64,000 bases of DNA. Source: Protula sp. h YS-2021 (taxonomy: Eukaryota > Annelida > Polychaeta > Sabellida > Serpulidae). Under the pieces are notes generated by a model. That model ran no database searches. It had not been told where the DNA came from and saw only the letters and a program-made list of their open reading frames with translations. The stretch is taken from positions 75,855,775-75,919,774 of the forward strand of contig OX457026.1 in assembly GCA_949752745.1 (NCBI GenBank), given 5' to 3'. Positions within the stretch are counted from its first letter, which is position 1. Every line of letters starts with the position of its first letter. The position numbers were made by a program, and so were the translations under genes. Below, piece after piece: positions 45,501-52,987 of this stretch.

Positions 45501-47913
45501 GTAATTAGGGATTTCATGAAATCCCTAGGGAATTCGTGTAATGAATAAGCATATATTGATTGTAACACTATTTTGAACAATTATTCATTCATTAAGGCTG
45601 TTTAGCGGTTCTTCAAAACTGTGTATCCCTTTTCACATCGAAAGGAATTGGAATTTATAACATTACCATCCAAAATAACAGAATTTGGCGTGAAATGTGA
45701 CATAAGTTACGAAGGATAAAAAATACCGCTAAATTCAGGTACTGAAGTATCTCATGAATGATAGTTTGGCAATCGAGTGCTTTGAGTATATTAATTCAAA
45801 ATCTACTATTAATTTCGGTAAAATACTACATTGCAAACGTGAAAATTCTCAATAAAAACATCAAAAATTGATTGAGCAAGTTATTACACGAATCCACTTA
45901 AGAATTTCATGAAATCCCTAATTTCACAGATTCCCTGTAACATATACATAGATTGTAAAATAAGTATTTACGTTTGCGCTATCAAAGAAACCACAGTAAC
46001 ACATTGTTCGTCATAGATCGAAGACTGAAAGCGTCCAGGGGAAGTTGAGTCGACCGTATAAACCAGCCGGAAATGTGAATATTTCAACCAATGGTCTGGC
46101 ACCCATACCCACGCCCATGACTCAGACTAGGCGCAGCACAGTGGTATGTCGTCTGATTTGCATAACGCACTTTTCTTCACTGAAGTTACATTACTGAATA
46201 TTATTAAATGCATCAGTAATATTGATACTGCTGAATTATGATTTGGGAAAAGTTAACAATAATTTCTTGTTGTCAAATCTGTTTATGTTAATGGTCGTAG
46301 CAAGGTATGGTTACTGTAGTATGATATATATTATGTCTTGCCTGTATCCCGAGGTGTGTAGGTGTATTGTTTGCTGAAGGATCTGTTGTACTGTTGTAGC
46401 CCGGCACTGCTACGTACACCCCTCACCCGCCTCTACGCAAGGCAGACGACCCGGTAGATGGCGTGAGCGGCAAGCAGACGGAGCTCGTAGGCGAGTATCC
46501 GCACGCCACATGGAACCCTAGCCTGGCATCGCCGCGCTACCCCGACACCGACGTGACCTTGACCCAAGCCCAGGTGAACACTCCACGCATCCTCGAGCTG
46601 GATATCAACCGCATGCTGATTGGACAGAATCAAATTAGCATGAACATCCCGCAGAGCTTCCTCAGCAAGGATAGGCTTGCCAATGCGGCCAATCTCAGCA
46701 CACGTACGTACGCGACACTGAGCCGGCCGGCCGGGCAAGAATCCAGGGGGCGTAGTAGTAACAGGCCGCGATCTGGCTCAAGTAAGGACTAATTCAACAA
46801 GATTATGAATAAAGCGAAAAAAAAGAAAAAAAAAAAAAAAAAAAATGCTGGTCACTGAAGTTTTCTTAACTGCTGCCTGATAAACTAGAAATCATCTAGT
46901 TTATCTACAAATGGTAATAATAATTAATAAATGCAATTATAATTGTATTAATAATAATAATTGTTATTGTAATATTAATAATAGTAATAGTAGTAAAGAT
47001 AAAACAATAGTAATAATATTCATGCGAATGATTATAAAAACATGATTGACATGTTCTCAGAAGTGTCAGACTCCGCCCCTCCGACGACACCGCTACGTAA
47101 TGACACACCTCTCAGTGCCGGGAGTAGCTCAAAGCGTGTTGACGTCATTTCCGAGAAGGGCGACAGTGCTGGCACCTCGCGGACAATTCCTCAAACGCCA
47201 CCGCTCCCGCCTATACCTCAGCGTGACGAAAATGCAGGTAAGCACCTGCATTATTTCCATTATTTGAAGAAAACCGAGCTTTTTTCACATTAATTTTACG
47301 GCTGTTTGCGTTATGTTTATACACATTGAAAATATCCAGAAATATTGTTTATGAAAAGTATTCTCAATGGATCAGGCTTTGACGGAGTCAGTGCTCAGTG
47401 AACATGGGAATCGCTCAGCAAAGCATTTTATTATTGTTTTGATCAATGCAAATTTTCCACAGTAGTAAATAAATAGGATCATTGGCTAAAAAATGGAACC
47501 AAGGGCATTTCTGTTCTTTCTTTCCGTTTCTTAAGACTGGCTAAAAAAACAGTCGATTATATTACTAACGAAAGGAAAGAAACTGTTTAACAAATTTTAA
47601 AGTAGAAACAAGTAAATAAAAACATTGAAATTGGAGATTTTTGTATGAAAATTAATACATGAAACATGTCGTTGCAGTGAAAGTGCCGCGCCATGAAATG
47701 TCGGCTGCTTCCTAACCCGGGGCTTTGTTTACGTTTTGTTTGACAATAAATAACCAGGTATTATATAACCACGCTTCTTCCTATGTTGTCATTAACAACG
47801 CAATCGCCTCAATCCGAACTAAGATTAACAGATTATTATCATCGTTATTGTTATTGTTGTTTATTTATTTATTTACATATTTATTATTATTTTCTATTGT
47901 TATTTTGATTTGA

Positions 47914-48006
<93 letters not shown>

Positions 48007-49251
48007 CCTTTTAAAGTGTTTTTGTGTATTAAGGTTGCAGCTTCGTTGTTTTGCTTGGTTTTTTTTGTAAAACAAATTTGCTTGTGCTTTCTGTTAAGTG
48101 ATTATCGGCGTCAGTGGGCCCGGACATTAATTTCAATTGACTATAAAGAATTGTATGCTATTTATTAACTTAACATCTGTTGCCTCTGTATCATTTGTCA
48201 CTATGCTGTCACCAGAATAGGCACAAAGACTCTTATTTCTCACCCCATGTTTTTTTCAAATTCACCTGGCCAGCCGGCGATCTTTTTTTCTCTCGGAAAG
48301 TCATGACCGGAACCCATTTTTGTGGTTGAAATTTTAAATGACCCGACATTTTTTAGTCTTTTTTTTCCGTAAAATATAGTTTTATATATATCTTTGTGTC
48401 GTAATACTTATTTTATGAATTTGTAAGTTTTCTTGGACACGTTCAAGTGTTACTTGCATAAATGTGCGAGTGCCGAAGGCATGAACGCTAAATGTTAAGA
48501 TAATAGTCTCCTTTGAAAGGTCATCTTCAGTGCTTTTTCTGCCTTCTGGGTAAATGTTTTCTGTTTTTAAGTTTTGTACATCGCCGGGCCGATCGATTTT
48601 TTTAAGTCTAAATTTTTTTAAACCCGGCCGGGTCAGTTCGTTTTTATTTGCCATTTTAGTGACCCGGCAGGGAATGACAAAAACAAAGTTTATTTTTTCC
48701 TCACCTTTCTGTTCGCGACGCAATCACTGCTCCCACTACTGTATATGTTGCCGTCTTCTTCCGTTCTCAAGATCACGTTAAATTCAACCTCAAGCTAATT
48801 GCTTCGGAGTACTGTTAATGTTTCTGCCTCTTTTGTTAAAGTTGCACTACCTTCTGATTGTCCTGAAATTGTATTTCAGTAAACTGTTTGAAATACTTCA
48901 TCCAAGTAATATTCATTTCTCCAACCCTCCCCCCCCCCCCGAAAATAAAAATCGGCCGCATGAACATAAGCCAATTCTGAGAGCACTACTGACTGGAAAG
49001 AAGTAGGTCATGAATGCTGGCTGCTGTTGTATTAATGCGCATCGTAAACAGCTTGTCATATTTGGGCCTGATTCTTTGTTTACATTGGCGTCTTTTTTTC
49101 TTTTTGCACAGAGGAAGAAGTACGGGAGAGAACGCTGCCCATGCCCCCAGCCAGTCCTCCTGGCTCCTCCATACGCCGCTCGCCTTCCTATGTACCGGAA
49201 ATGTCTATGGTGTCCAACCCACCGCCACCCACGGTGCCTGTGCAGCAGTGA
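2579..49251 (+). CDS. Large 37-exon coiled-coil protein gene, unrecognised
   Basis: Gene model joined by eye: 37 coding exons, 5352 nt, predicted 1783 residues, from ATG 2579 to TGA 49249-49251. Each junction keeps frame, including non-zero phases at exons 8/9, 18-24, 26/27, 31/32, 33/34 and 35-37, which is strong evidence that it is one gene. Rough domain order: short acidic start; decad micro-exons (35-64); Glu/Val/Lys coil (65-160); acidic linker; coils (to about 396) ending in LLSQTDDAK; Pro/Ser/Thr 23-residue repeats (397-595); helical segments (610-788); a helical domain around 1067-1173; coils (about 1186-1306); helical domain (1365-1509); low-complexity tail. No signal peptide or membrane segment is evident. 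I do not recognise the family. A cytoskeletal, ciliary or testis role is only a guess from the coiled-coil architecture. Introns not described separately hold only AT-rich sequence and simple repeats. Confidence 0.85.
2905..3430 (+). repeat. Diverged tandem duplication
   Basis: Two copies of a roughly 220-290 bp segment. Landmarks such as 'ggtattc', 'cagacgg/cggacag', 'gaaataaaaaaggtgtgcaacg/aaattaagaaaggcgtatgac', 'gagaaagttgaaa' and 'ggcaggtccgaaa/ggtaggcccgaaa' recur in the same order at about 2970-3120 and 3245-3415. Function unknown; it looks like old repeat DNA. Confidence 0.5.
3465..3690. repeat. Tandem copies of a MITE-end-like motif
   Basis: About four imperfect units of roughly 60 bp containing 'gacccggataaaaaagacgtac' followed by 'ggtaaaa..ctttagtggccacc'. 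The start 'cagtaaaacctacttctaacgacc' resembles the terminal sequence of the elements near 31.0 kb and 37.7 kb, so it is probably a degraded MITE array. Confidence 0.5.
6962..6983. repeat. AC microsatellite
   Basis: Run of CA dinucleotides inside intron 1. Confidence 0.9.
7312..7341 (+). CDS. Exon 2, 30-nt micro-exon
   Basis: Acceptor aaaacag|, donor |GTATGT, exactly ten codons (EKLEELKSRL), phase 0 on both sides. The sequence is typical coiled coil. First of three consecutive 30-nt exons. Confidence 0.65.
7342..10867 (+). other. Intron 2
   Basis: AT-rich, with a poly-T tract (8834-8862), a G run (9369-9379) and an ATA microsatellite (9410-9431). I see no gene in it. Confidence 0.5.
10868..10897 (+). 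CDS. Exon 3, 30-nt micro-exon
   Basis: Acceptor attgcag|, donor |GTACGT, ten codons (ADVDQYKTEA), phase 0/0. It continues the coil of exon 2 with the same exon length. Confidence 0.6.
11710..11739 (+). CDS. Exon 4, 30-nt micro-exon
   Basis: Acceptor cttggcag|, donor |GTAAGG, ten codons (ASADAAKVRL), phase 0/0. Third decad micro-exon; its AAKVRL ending resembles the DAKVRL of the 33-bp array near 22 kb. Confidence 0.65.
13223..13510 (+). CDS. Exon 5, charged coiled coil
   Basis: 96 codons, acceptor atgctag|, donor |GTAGGT. The first half is Glu/Gln/Lys/Ala coiled coil. The middle is a valine-rich repeat of the VVEVVKEV kind, and the end is acidic and proline-containing. Codons are AT-rich compared with the later exons. 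Confidence 0.85.
14690..14722 (+). CDS. Exon 6, 33-nt micro-exon
   Basis: Acceptor ttatttcag| with a good pyrimidine tract, donor |GTAAAA, eleven codons (VDVGNAREEIQ), phase 0/0. Confidence 0.65.
14889..15063. repeat. Tandem repeat of about 58 bp
   Basis: Three to four imperfect copies of a 'caagtgcctcaatccctg...tttcctttggtcctgtttcc' unit in intron 6. Non-coding. Confidence 0.7.
16694..16735 (+). CDS. Exon 7
   Basis: Acceptor tactaacag| (with a branch-point-like tactaac), donor |GTAACT, 14 codons (ENKPITKALKGGVQ), phase 0/0. Confidence 0.7.
17250..17280 (+). CDS. Exon 8
   Basis: Acceptor gattttcag|, donor |GTCAGT; 31 nt, starting in phase 0 and leaving one base. That base completes a Glu codon with the two bases opening exon 9, which supports both exons. 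Confidence 0.7.
17861..18006 (+). CDS. Exon 9, acidic segment
   Basis: Acceptor ggatccacag|, donor tcctgg|GTGAGT; 146 nt. Encodes an acidic stretch rich in Glu, Asp and Val. GC-rich, unlike the flanking introns. Confidence 0.8.
18362..18415 (+). CDS. Exon 10
   Basis: Acceptor atgttgtag|, donor aagctg|GTGAGT, 18 codons (SQVPPEHVPGRFLQFRKL), phase 0/0. Confidence 0.75.
18668..18784 (+). CDS. Exon 11, basic coiled coil
   Basis: Acceptor tttaatag|, donor gaatca|GTAAGT, 39 codons, phase 0/0. Lys/Thr-rich helix starting TTKKLHELESSLE. Confidence 0.85.
19860..20660. other. AT-rich degenerate repeat zone in intron 11
   Basis: Contains many imperfect copies of short motifs such as 'gatctcaaaa' and 'tttttgatctcaaaaat' with their partial inverses. 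It looks like a decayed tandem or inverted repeat; no coding signal. Confidence 0.4.
20930..21049 (+). CDS. Exon 12, coiled coil
   Basis: Acceptor ctaacacag|, donor gagctg|GTAAGG, 40 codons, phase 0/0. Regular heptads (starts ERVVLIEQIDQAATLQNQ). Confidence 0.9.
21672..21836 (+). CDS. Exon 13, coiled coil; seed of the 33-bp array
   Basis: Acceptor accaatcag|, first donor gccaag|GTAAGG, 55 codons, phase 0/0. Glu/Gln-rich coil ending LLSQTDDAK. The frame stays open past this donor to a TAA at 22038-22040, because the downstream minisatellite repeats the exon end in frame. Donors at the end of the next few units could therefore lengthen the protein by 11 residues each. Confidence 0.85.
21808..23270 (+). 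repeat. 33-bp minisatellite carrying repeated splice donors
   Basis: About 40 units, each close to 'ctcttgtcacag(g/a)ctgatggcgccaag|gtaagg'. Variants alternate (cacag/cacatg, ctcttg/ctgttg) and form a higher-order pattern. Most units keep GCCAAG|GTAAG. One subtype ('gacattaagataatg') has lost the donor GT, and some copies have a 2-nt insertion (aagagataatg) that shifts frame. Units translate as VRLLSQxDDAK-like 11-mers. Copies become degenerate after about 23.1 kb and fade out by about 23.5 kb. Confidence 0.95.
23920..25381. mobile_element. Non-autonomous foldback/hAT-like element with repetitive inverted ends
   Basis: The left end (from 23920) holds about seven copies of the 12-mer 'caactcatccca' and its variants. 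The right end (about 25247-25381) holds the reverse complement 'tgggatgagttg' in a matching series. The element is flanked by an exact 8-bp direct repeat, tatagttc, at 23912-23919 and 25382-25389, as expected for hAT-type target duplications. I see no transposase. It lies in intron 13. Confidence 0.7.
24557..24965. mobile_element. Nested MITE-like repeat
   Basis: The ends are imperfectly inverted: 'catggttcaaagcgatat' on the left and 'catcgctatgaaccctgg' on the right. The interior has repeated 'gaaaatcctggaat' motifs. The ends resemble CAGGGTTC-type hAT MITE termini. It sits inside the larger foldback element; no exact target duplication found. Confidence 0.45.
25566..26162 (+). CDS. Exon 14, Pro/Ser/Thr-rich tandem repeats
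   Basis: Acceptor cgcctag|, donor aagagg|GTAAAA, 199 codons, phase 0/0. Contains four to five copies of a 23-residue unit of the form TSPNPGTKSPxxIxIPTAxSPVA, then an acidic non-repetitive tail. The many SP/TP pairs suggest a phosphorylatable, disordered linker (inference). Because the unit is 69 nt, other frames on both strands are also long and open; those are shadows. Confidence 0.85.
26863..26904 (+). CDS. Exon 15
   Basis: Acceptor tttcttcag|, donor acagag|GTCAGT, 14 codons (AMSRKTTTGEASTE), phase 0/0. Confidence 0.75.
26965..27045. repeat. CCA-type microsatellite
   Basis: Run of 'cca/ccaccca' triplets in intron 15; open frames on the other strand here are low-complexity shadows. Confidence 0.85.
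27739..28275 (+). CDS. Exon 16, helical domain
   Basis: Acceptor cacgcacag|, 179 codons. Begins Pro/Arg-rich, then a helical region with two or more amphipathic helices. The proposed donor, aaagag|GTGCCA, is weak but is the one that keeps phase 0 with exon 17. If unspliced, the frame reaches a TAA at 28288-28290 four codons later, which would give a shorter isoform. Confidence 0.8.
28830..29070. repeat. Diverged tandem duplication in intron 16
   Basis: 'aaatgctactgctcctacagttt...attacgcagg' (from about 28837) recurs about 157 bp downstream as 'aaatgctacttctcctgcagttt...gttacgcagg'. Non-coding. Confidence 0.6.
30095..30349 (+). CDS. Exon 17
   Basis: Acceptor ttacccacag|, 85 codons, phase 0 start. 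The donor gcgag|GTTAGA is non-optimal but in phase with exon 18. A stronger-looking caag|GTGAAG upstream would break the frame. Product is Ser/Thr/Glu-rich. Confidence 0.75.
30990..31205. mobile_element. MITE-like repeat (CAGTAAAACCTC ends)
   Basis: Starts 'tacagtaaaacctcttcataacggcc'. A second related start, 'tacaataaaacctgctactt', lies at about 31128. It belongs with the repeat copies at 3465 and 37664. Right boundary uncertain. Confidence 0.45.
31426..31642 (+). CDS. Exon 18
   Basis: Acceptor gacagcag|, donor ccaaag|GTGAGC; 72 codons plus one base (phase 1 end). Arg/Ser/Ala-rich then acidic; strongly GC-rich. Confidence 0.85.
31904..31975. repeat. 15-bp tandem repeat
   Basis: Four copies of 'cgacataacgcctcg' with decay at the right end, in intron 18. 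Confidence 0.85.
32608..32686 (+). CDS. Exon 19
   Basis: Acceptor cttttgcag|, donor tctga|GTAAGC; 79 nt. Two bases complete the Glu codon split from exon 18, and two bases are left for exon 20. Confidence 0.75.
33570..33710 (+). CDS. Exon 20
   Basis: Acceptor cacgcctag|, 141 nt. The donor agcgg|GTATTA is weak, but it is the only nearby GT in the phase demanded by exon 21. Product contains VQLIDFPDIKQIPDI, which has a regular I/P pattern. Confidence 0.65.
34268..34388. repeat. GTGTGTTTTAGCG minisatellite
   Basis: Degenerate tandem units of 'gtgtgttttagcg' and 'gtgtgtgtacggg' in intron 20. Confidence 0.7.
35257..35400 (+). CDS. Exon 21
   Basis: Acceptor ccgctttgcag|, donor gactg|GTAAAT; 144 nt, opening with one base and leaving TG. 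If the donor is skipped the next codons are TGG TAA, so intron retention would stop translation at once. Confidence 0.75.
36253..36359 (+). CDS. Exon 22, helical domain start
   Basis: Acceptor gattttacag|, donor gacagag|GTACGG; 107 nt. The product (core HPIVQEYLKVYDTMVHF) is non-repetitive and looks like a folded helical domain that continues into exon 23. Confidence 0.85.
36461..36590. repeat. AAT/AGT compound microsatellite
   Basis: Pure trinucleotide runs (AAT)n then (AGT)n in the short intron 22; the poly-Asn/Ser open frame here is not a gene. Confidence 0.95.
36711..36875 (+). CDS. Exon 23, helical domain end
   Basis: Acceptor aaatcaag| (poor pyrimidine tract), donor taata|GTAAGC; 165 nt. 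Encodes a continuous folded-looking segment (GTWMFDGRHVFYIDNV and onward). Confidence 0.85.
37548..37597 (+). CDS. Exon 24
   Basis: Acceptor gatatttcag|, donor gaccgg|GTAAGC; 50 nt, closing the split codon and returning to phase 0 (ILEDTLQLVTSAVSNDR). Confidence 0.8.
37664..37847. mobile_element. 184-bp Tc1/mariner-type MITE
   Basis: Inverted ends: left 'cagtgcgatctcgttgtaatgac', and the right end reads in reverse complement 'cagttcaaccccgttataacgac'. Both sides have a TA dinucleotide, the usual Tc1/mariner target duplication. It lies just after exon 24. No coding capacity. Confidence 0.7.
38638..38670 (+). CDS. Exon 25, 33-nt micro-exon
   Basis: Acceptor acaaagcag|, donor tcatca|GTAAGT, eleven codons (DSDSPLSKLSS), phase 0/0. 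Confidence 0.65.
40063..40277 (+). CDS. Exon 26
   Basis: Acceptor gtcccttag|, donor acaacct|GTGAGT; 215 nt, phase 2 end. Arg/Gly-rich then coiled coil with repeated LQQxHEKLQQNHDNL. Confidence 0.9.
40820..40967 (+). CDS. Exon 27, coiled coil
   Basis: Acceptor tgtgtccag|, donor gcccag|GTACGC; 148 nt, first base completes Leu. Continues the coil of exon 26 with many Met/Gln residues. Confidence 0.9.
41740..41844 (+). CDS. Exon 28
   Basis: Acceptor gtgtttag|, 35 codons, phase 0. The donor could be aatatg|GTACAT (used here) or cctcgt|GTAGAG at 41812; both keep phase. Confidence 0.7.
42179..42247 (+). CDS. Exon 29
   Basis: Acceptor tactccag|, donor caggag|GTAACG, 23 codons, phase 0/0 (begins KISKSIQVPDL). 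Confidence 0.8.
43133..43243 (+). CDS. Exon 30, ends at a GC donor
   Basis: Acceptor gtttttcacag|, 37 codons ending EERLPVEKYQ. The only in-phase border to exon 31 is atcag|GCATGT, a GC-AG intron. Exon 31 continues the same helix smoothly. Confidence 0.8.
43663..43765 (+). CDS. Exon 31, helical domain
   Basis: Acceptor tatatttcag|, donor agaag|GTTAGA; 103 nt, phase 1 end. Basic helical segment (TAVEAMDRYVDIPSRRMAHL). Confidence 0.85.
44690..44766 (+). CDS. Exon 32
   Basis: Acceptor gttttgtag|, donor aatgac|GTTAGT; 77 nt, first two bases complete Asp. Helical (NLDENVFHVLDKMEALQND). Confidence 0.8.
45049..45191 (+). CDS. Exon 33
   Basis: Acceptor gattatag|, donor gctcc|GTAAGT; 143 nt, phase 2 end. 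Contiguous with exons 30-32 as a helical domain ending ESGIFLIKPMFSYRA. Confidence 0.9.
45481..45945. mobile_element. Palindrome-ended MITE
   Basis: Terminal inverted repeats of about 60 bp, starting 'atatgttacagggaatctgtg' and ending 'cacagattccctgtaacatat'. Each arm contains 'atttcatgaaat'; the left arm contains a perfect 22-bp palindrome at 45506-45527. No coding capacity. Target duplication could be ATAT or TA. Confidence 0.75.
46017..46143 (+). CDS. Exon 34
   Basis: Acceptor gtcatag|, donor acagtg|GTATGT; 127 nt, first base completes Pro. Pro/Ser/Thr-rich low-complexity. Confidence 0.85.
46400..46781 (+). CDS. Exon 35
   Basis: Acceptor ctgttgtag|, donor ggctcaa|GTAAGG; 382 nt, phase 1 end. 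The middle (VNTPRILELDINRMLIGQNQ) looks conserved; the tail is Arg/Ser-rich. If the donor is ignored, TAA at 46791-46793 ends a shorter isoform. Confidence 0.9.
47061..47237 (+). CDS. Exon 36
   Basis: Acceptor atgttctcag|, donor aatgcag|GTAAGC; 177 nt; first two bases complete Lys from exon 35. Pro/Ser/Thr-rich. Confidence 0.85.
47915..48005. repeat. ATT microsatellite
   Basis: About 30 uninterrupted ATT units in the last intron. Confidence 0.95.
49112..49251 (+). CDS. Exon 37, last coding exon
   Basis: Acceptor tttttgcacag|; 46 codons after the split Glu, ending in TGA 49249-49251. Proline-rich tail ending NPPPPTVPVQQ. Confidence 0.85.
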
Positions 49252-49577
49252 CTATGAACCCCCCCCCCCCCCTACCCCCGCCCATCGACAGTCTTTGCCT
49301 TTTGCGGTACAAGGGGATTGAATGGACAGGATTAAAACATCATCAAACATTTGCCTGAGACATATGATAGACAGAACACCTTCCAATGTATCCCGCATAA
49401 TCCTCTGTTTTAATGACCTCCTTTGGGTTGAACCCCGGAAAGTAAGATCTTGTATGTACTGCCAAGGGAATGTTAACAAACACAGCGGTTTCTTGGCTGT
49501 GTTAAAAAACCTGCGATATTTATATTTCTGCTTTATTTATTATGTTCATAGATTTGATTCGCTGTAGATTTTAATAT

Positions 49578-49583
49578 AATAAA
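49578..49583 (+). terminator. Polyadenylation signal AATAAA
   Basis: AATAAA about 330 nt after the stop codon of the large gene, followed by a T-rich stretch (49598-49617). This is the best candidate for the 3' end. Confidence 0.6.
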
Positions 49584-49619
49584 GATTCGCGGATATCTTT
49601 TTTTTTTCTTTTTTTTCTG

Positions 49620-52135
49620 CTGCGTTGATAAAAATGGAGGTCATTGCTCCCCATTTGAGCATTCGTGGGTGTAGTTGAACTTTTGTGAATGTTAGAATTA
49701 AGAGCTGTAAGGAATCCCCGAAGGGTGTTCCGTGACATACAAGAGGGCGATTGCTGGAGCCTCCTAAACTGAGATAATAATCAGAACCCCGTGTTTTTAA
49801 TTTTAATTCATTGACGTAGCGGGAGTGAAATTAACCTGAGCTATTCTTTTTCTGAGTGTTCTCTTATGTCATAAATATAAATATAGATGGTCTTACAAGT
49901 TGTTGTTTGATAACAAAAATGGTTTGTTAGCTAGTCCGTATTAGAGTTTATTATTGGCGTGGATATGAACAACTTTGATTTTTTTTGTTTACATTCTATG
50001 GTTGAATGGAAATTCGACAATTTCCCCAAGGTAGTACAACAGTGCTATTTTTTTCTTTTTTTTGTGTGTGTGTGTGCAAGTAATGAAAAAATGAGTTAAA
50101 TGCTCTATATATTATAAATCAAAATACTATGGTGTGCATGCACTTGATAAAGACAGCGTCTGTGATATTTGTATTGAGTCTGTGTTCGTTGTTTTATAGT
50201 TGTACATAAAACAAAAAAAAATACAGTTAGAGGGTGATATATGTGTAATGCTATGATACTTGTTGTGTATTTCGTTTTATAAGATCATTTATGGAAGCAG
50301 TTGAACATATTTACGGAAGGGTTTGCTTGATTATCACTTCGTTGATACATTTGCTCTTCTTGCATCTAAATGCAGTTTTACTTCGTTAACTTGATGCAGT
50401 GAAATCCAATGATGCACATCGTGATTCGAGGTGAACGTAGTTCGGCGGCCCTAACATAAGTCATTATCCACTGGGGTTTTGATGTTGGCAAAGATTACAG
50501 ACCACTTGTTGTTTTGAAAAGGTCGATTCCAAGTACAGTATTCTGTCGTTATTGAAGTTTATGGTCATTATATTAAATGCGTTCTTTGTGATTAACATTT
50601 CCGTCCAGGGGTGGGTTGTGTAACACTGCAGACTGTTTTACCGCGTCGTGTCCATGCTGTCACGTGTAGTGTACTGTGACAGCGCAGTCACGTGGCAAAG
50701 GTCACGTGCCGAAGCTGTCCAATCATGTGTTTATTATTGTTGCTATATCATGTTTTCTGAAAGACAGGGCTGTTGGGCGTTCTAATAGAACATTTAATAC
50801 AAAAATGAAATAGAAAATAAGCCAAGTAATGTATTTGCGACTTTGTTTACCAAACCCTTTTGGTTGTTAGGACTCTTGCTGAAGGTAACCTGAAACTCAT
50901 TAAACAAATCTGAATGACTGCGTTTTTACACAAAGGTAAAAAGAGAAAAAGTCTAACGTGTTTAAAATGACAATGTAATGGATGTTTCTTTGGTTTGTTA
51001 ATGCAGTATCCACTCATCTCATTTAGAAGCTCCTCTAATTTTCTAAATGTCACCGAAATGATGACGTATTTATGGCAATGTGAGTAATCTGGTCAACCAT
51101 TTATTGCTTGTTTTTGACAAGTTTGTTACAGCCTTTCGCTATTGTATTTCAAGTAATAACAGTACTTGAAAAAAAAAAAGAATATTTATGAATATAATAA
51201 GTATGTTAATTATTTTGGAGCTGTACAGATGTGAGTCGAACTCCAACAAGATATTTTATTGTAGTCGAAATGGAGCTTTGGATATCTGGTTGTTACAAAT
51301 AAATGCATTTTAAGAGTAGCTTCTTCTCTTCACTCCTATACTATTACATGGTCTACATTCATTTCCCGCCAGCTACGTAGACAATACACCAACAACGTAT
51401 TGTCATCACGGGCATGTTTTGAAATATGCGATGATTTCTAGTAGTTTGAATGTCAACGTCATTCATAGGTTAACATTTTCAATCATATTATGCCCAAGTG
51501 TGGAATGAGCAACACCTGCATCGCCCCCCCCCCCCCCACACACACGCACACTGTAGAGATGAAATTTCGTTCGCTCACGTGTCCCATATTTATGAAAAAT
51601 TTCCGATTATTTTTTGCCATCTCAATGAAGTTTGTTGCAAAATAATACTACAGTAGAACACCAAATGAACACTTGCACCAACGCAGTTGTAGCATGCAGA
51701 GCATTTTTAATTTTGATAGAGCGCAAAAGAGCTGCCCCCCCCCCCCCTTTCTTATCATGCGTGTCCAAAGAGACGCGTTGAGAGGTGGCTGACTTTGGGG
51801 TTCCGACGCAGCATTCCAACTTCGATCCAAAAAGGAGGAATTTTTCATTCAGTGCTCCGAGTTTCGGACAAGAAAAGGAGGGTGGTGAGTGTCTGAGAAC
51901 TGCACTCCGCGTTCAACACAAAATCACCTTTTCTACATTATTTCTTAAAAGAATGGTACGATTTTGCAAAAACAACAAAAACGATTGCTTTTGTTGAATC
52001 AAATAAAATTTAGATGATACACATCGAAAAAATTGACTCCTGGACCAACACGCCTCGGAGTGTGTTTACTTTAAAATGGGTACTCAGCAGGTTTATTGCA
52101 ACATCGGGGGAATCTTAGAACGCGTCATGTTCCTA
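49620..52135. other. Intergenic AT-rich DNA
   Basis: No gene recognised. Contains several CACGTG/GTCACGTG sites near 50.66-50.71 kb and homopolymer C runs near 51.53 and 51.74 kb. Confidence 0.5.
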
Positions 52136-52987
52136 AAGCAGTGACCAAATACATACAATGTGAATGACGCACTGTAGTGGCCAGCAAGCAGTGACCAAAT
52201 ATATGCAGTGTGAATGACGCACTGTAGTGGCTAGCAAGTAGTGACCAAATACATGCAGTGTGAATGACGCACTGTAGTGGCTAACAAGCAGTGACCAAAT
52301 ATATGCAGTGTGAATGACGCACTGTAGTGGCTAGCAAGTAGTGACCAAATACATGCAGTGTGAATGACGCACTGTAGTGGCTAACAAGCAGTGACCAAAT
52401 ATATGCAGTGTGAACGACGCACTGTAGTGGCTAACAAGCAGTGACCAAATATATGCAGTGTGAATGACGCACTGTAGTGGCTAGCAAGCAGTGACCAAAT
52501 ATATGCAATGTGAATGACGCACTGTAGTGGCTAGCAAGTAGTGACTAAATACATGCAGTGTGAATGACGCACTGCAGTGGCTAGCAAGCAGTAACTAAAT
52601 ACATGCACTGTCAATCATGCACTGTTGTGGCTAGCAAGTAGTGACCAAATATATGCAGTGTGAATGATGCACTGTAGTGGCTAGCAAGTAGTGACCAAAT
52701 ATATGCAGTGTGAATGACGCACTGTAGTGCCTAGCAAGCGGTGACCAAATATATACAATGTGAATGACGCACTGTAGTGGCTAGCAAGCAGTAACTAAAT
52801 ACATGCACTGTCAATCATGCACTGTTGTGGCTAGCAAGTAGTGACCAAATACATGCAATGTGAATGACGCACTGTAGTGGCTAGCAAGCAGTGACCAAAT
52901 ATATGCAATGTCAATGACGCACTGTTGTGGCTAGCAAGTAGTGACCAAATACATGCAATGTGAATGACGCACTGTAGTGGCTAGCAA

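Noticed and set aside
47887..48075. Poly-isoleucine reverse frame
   Set aside because: Produced by the ATT microsatellite.
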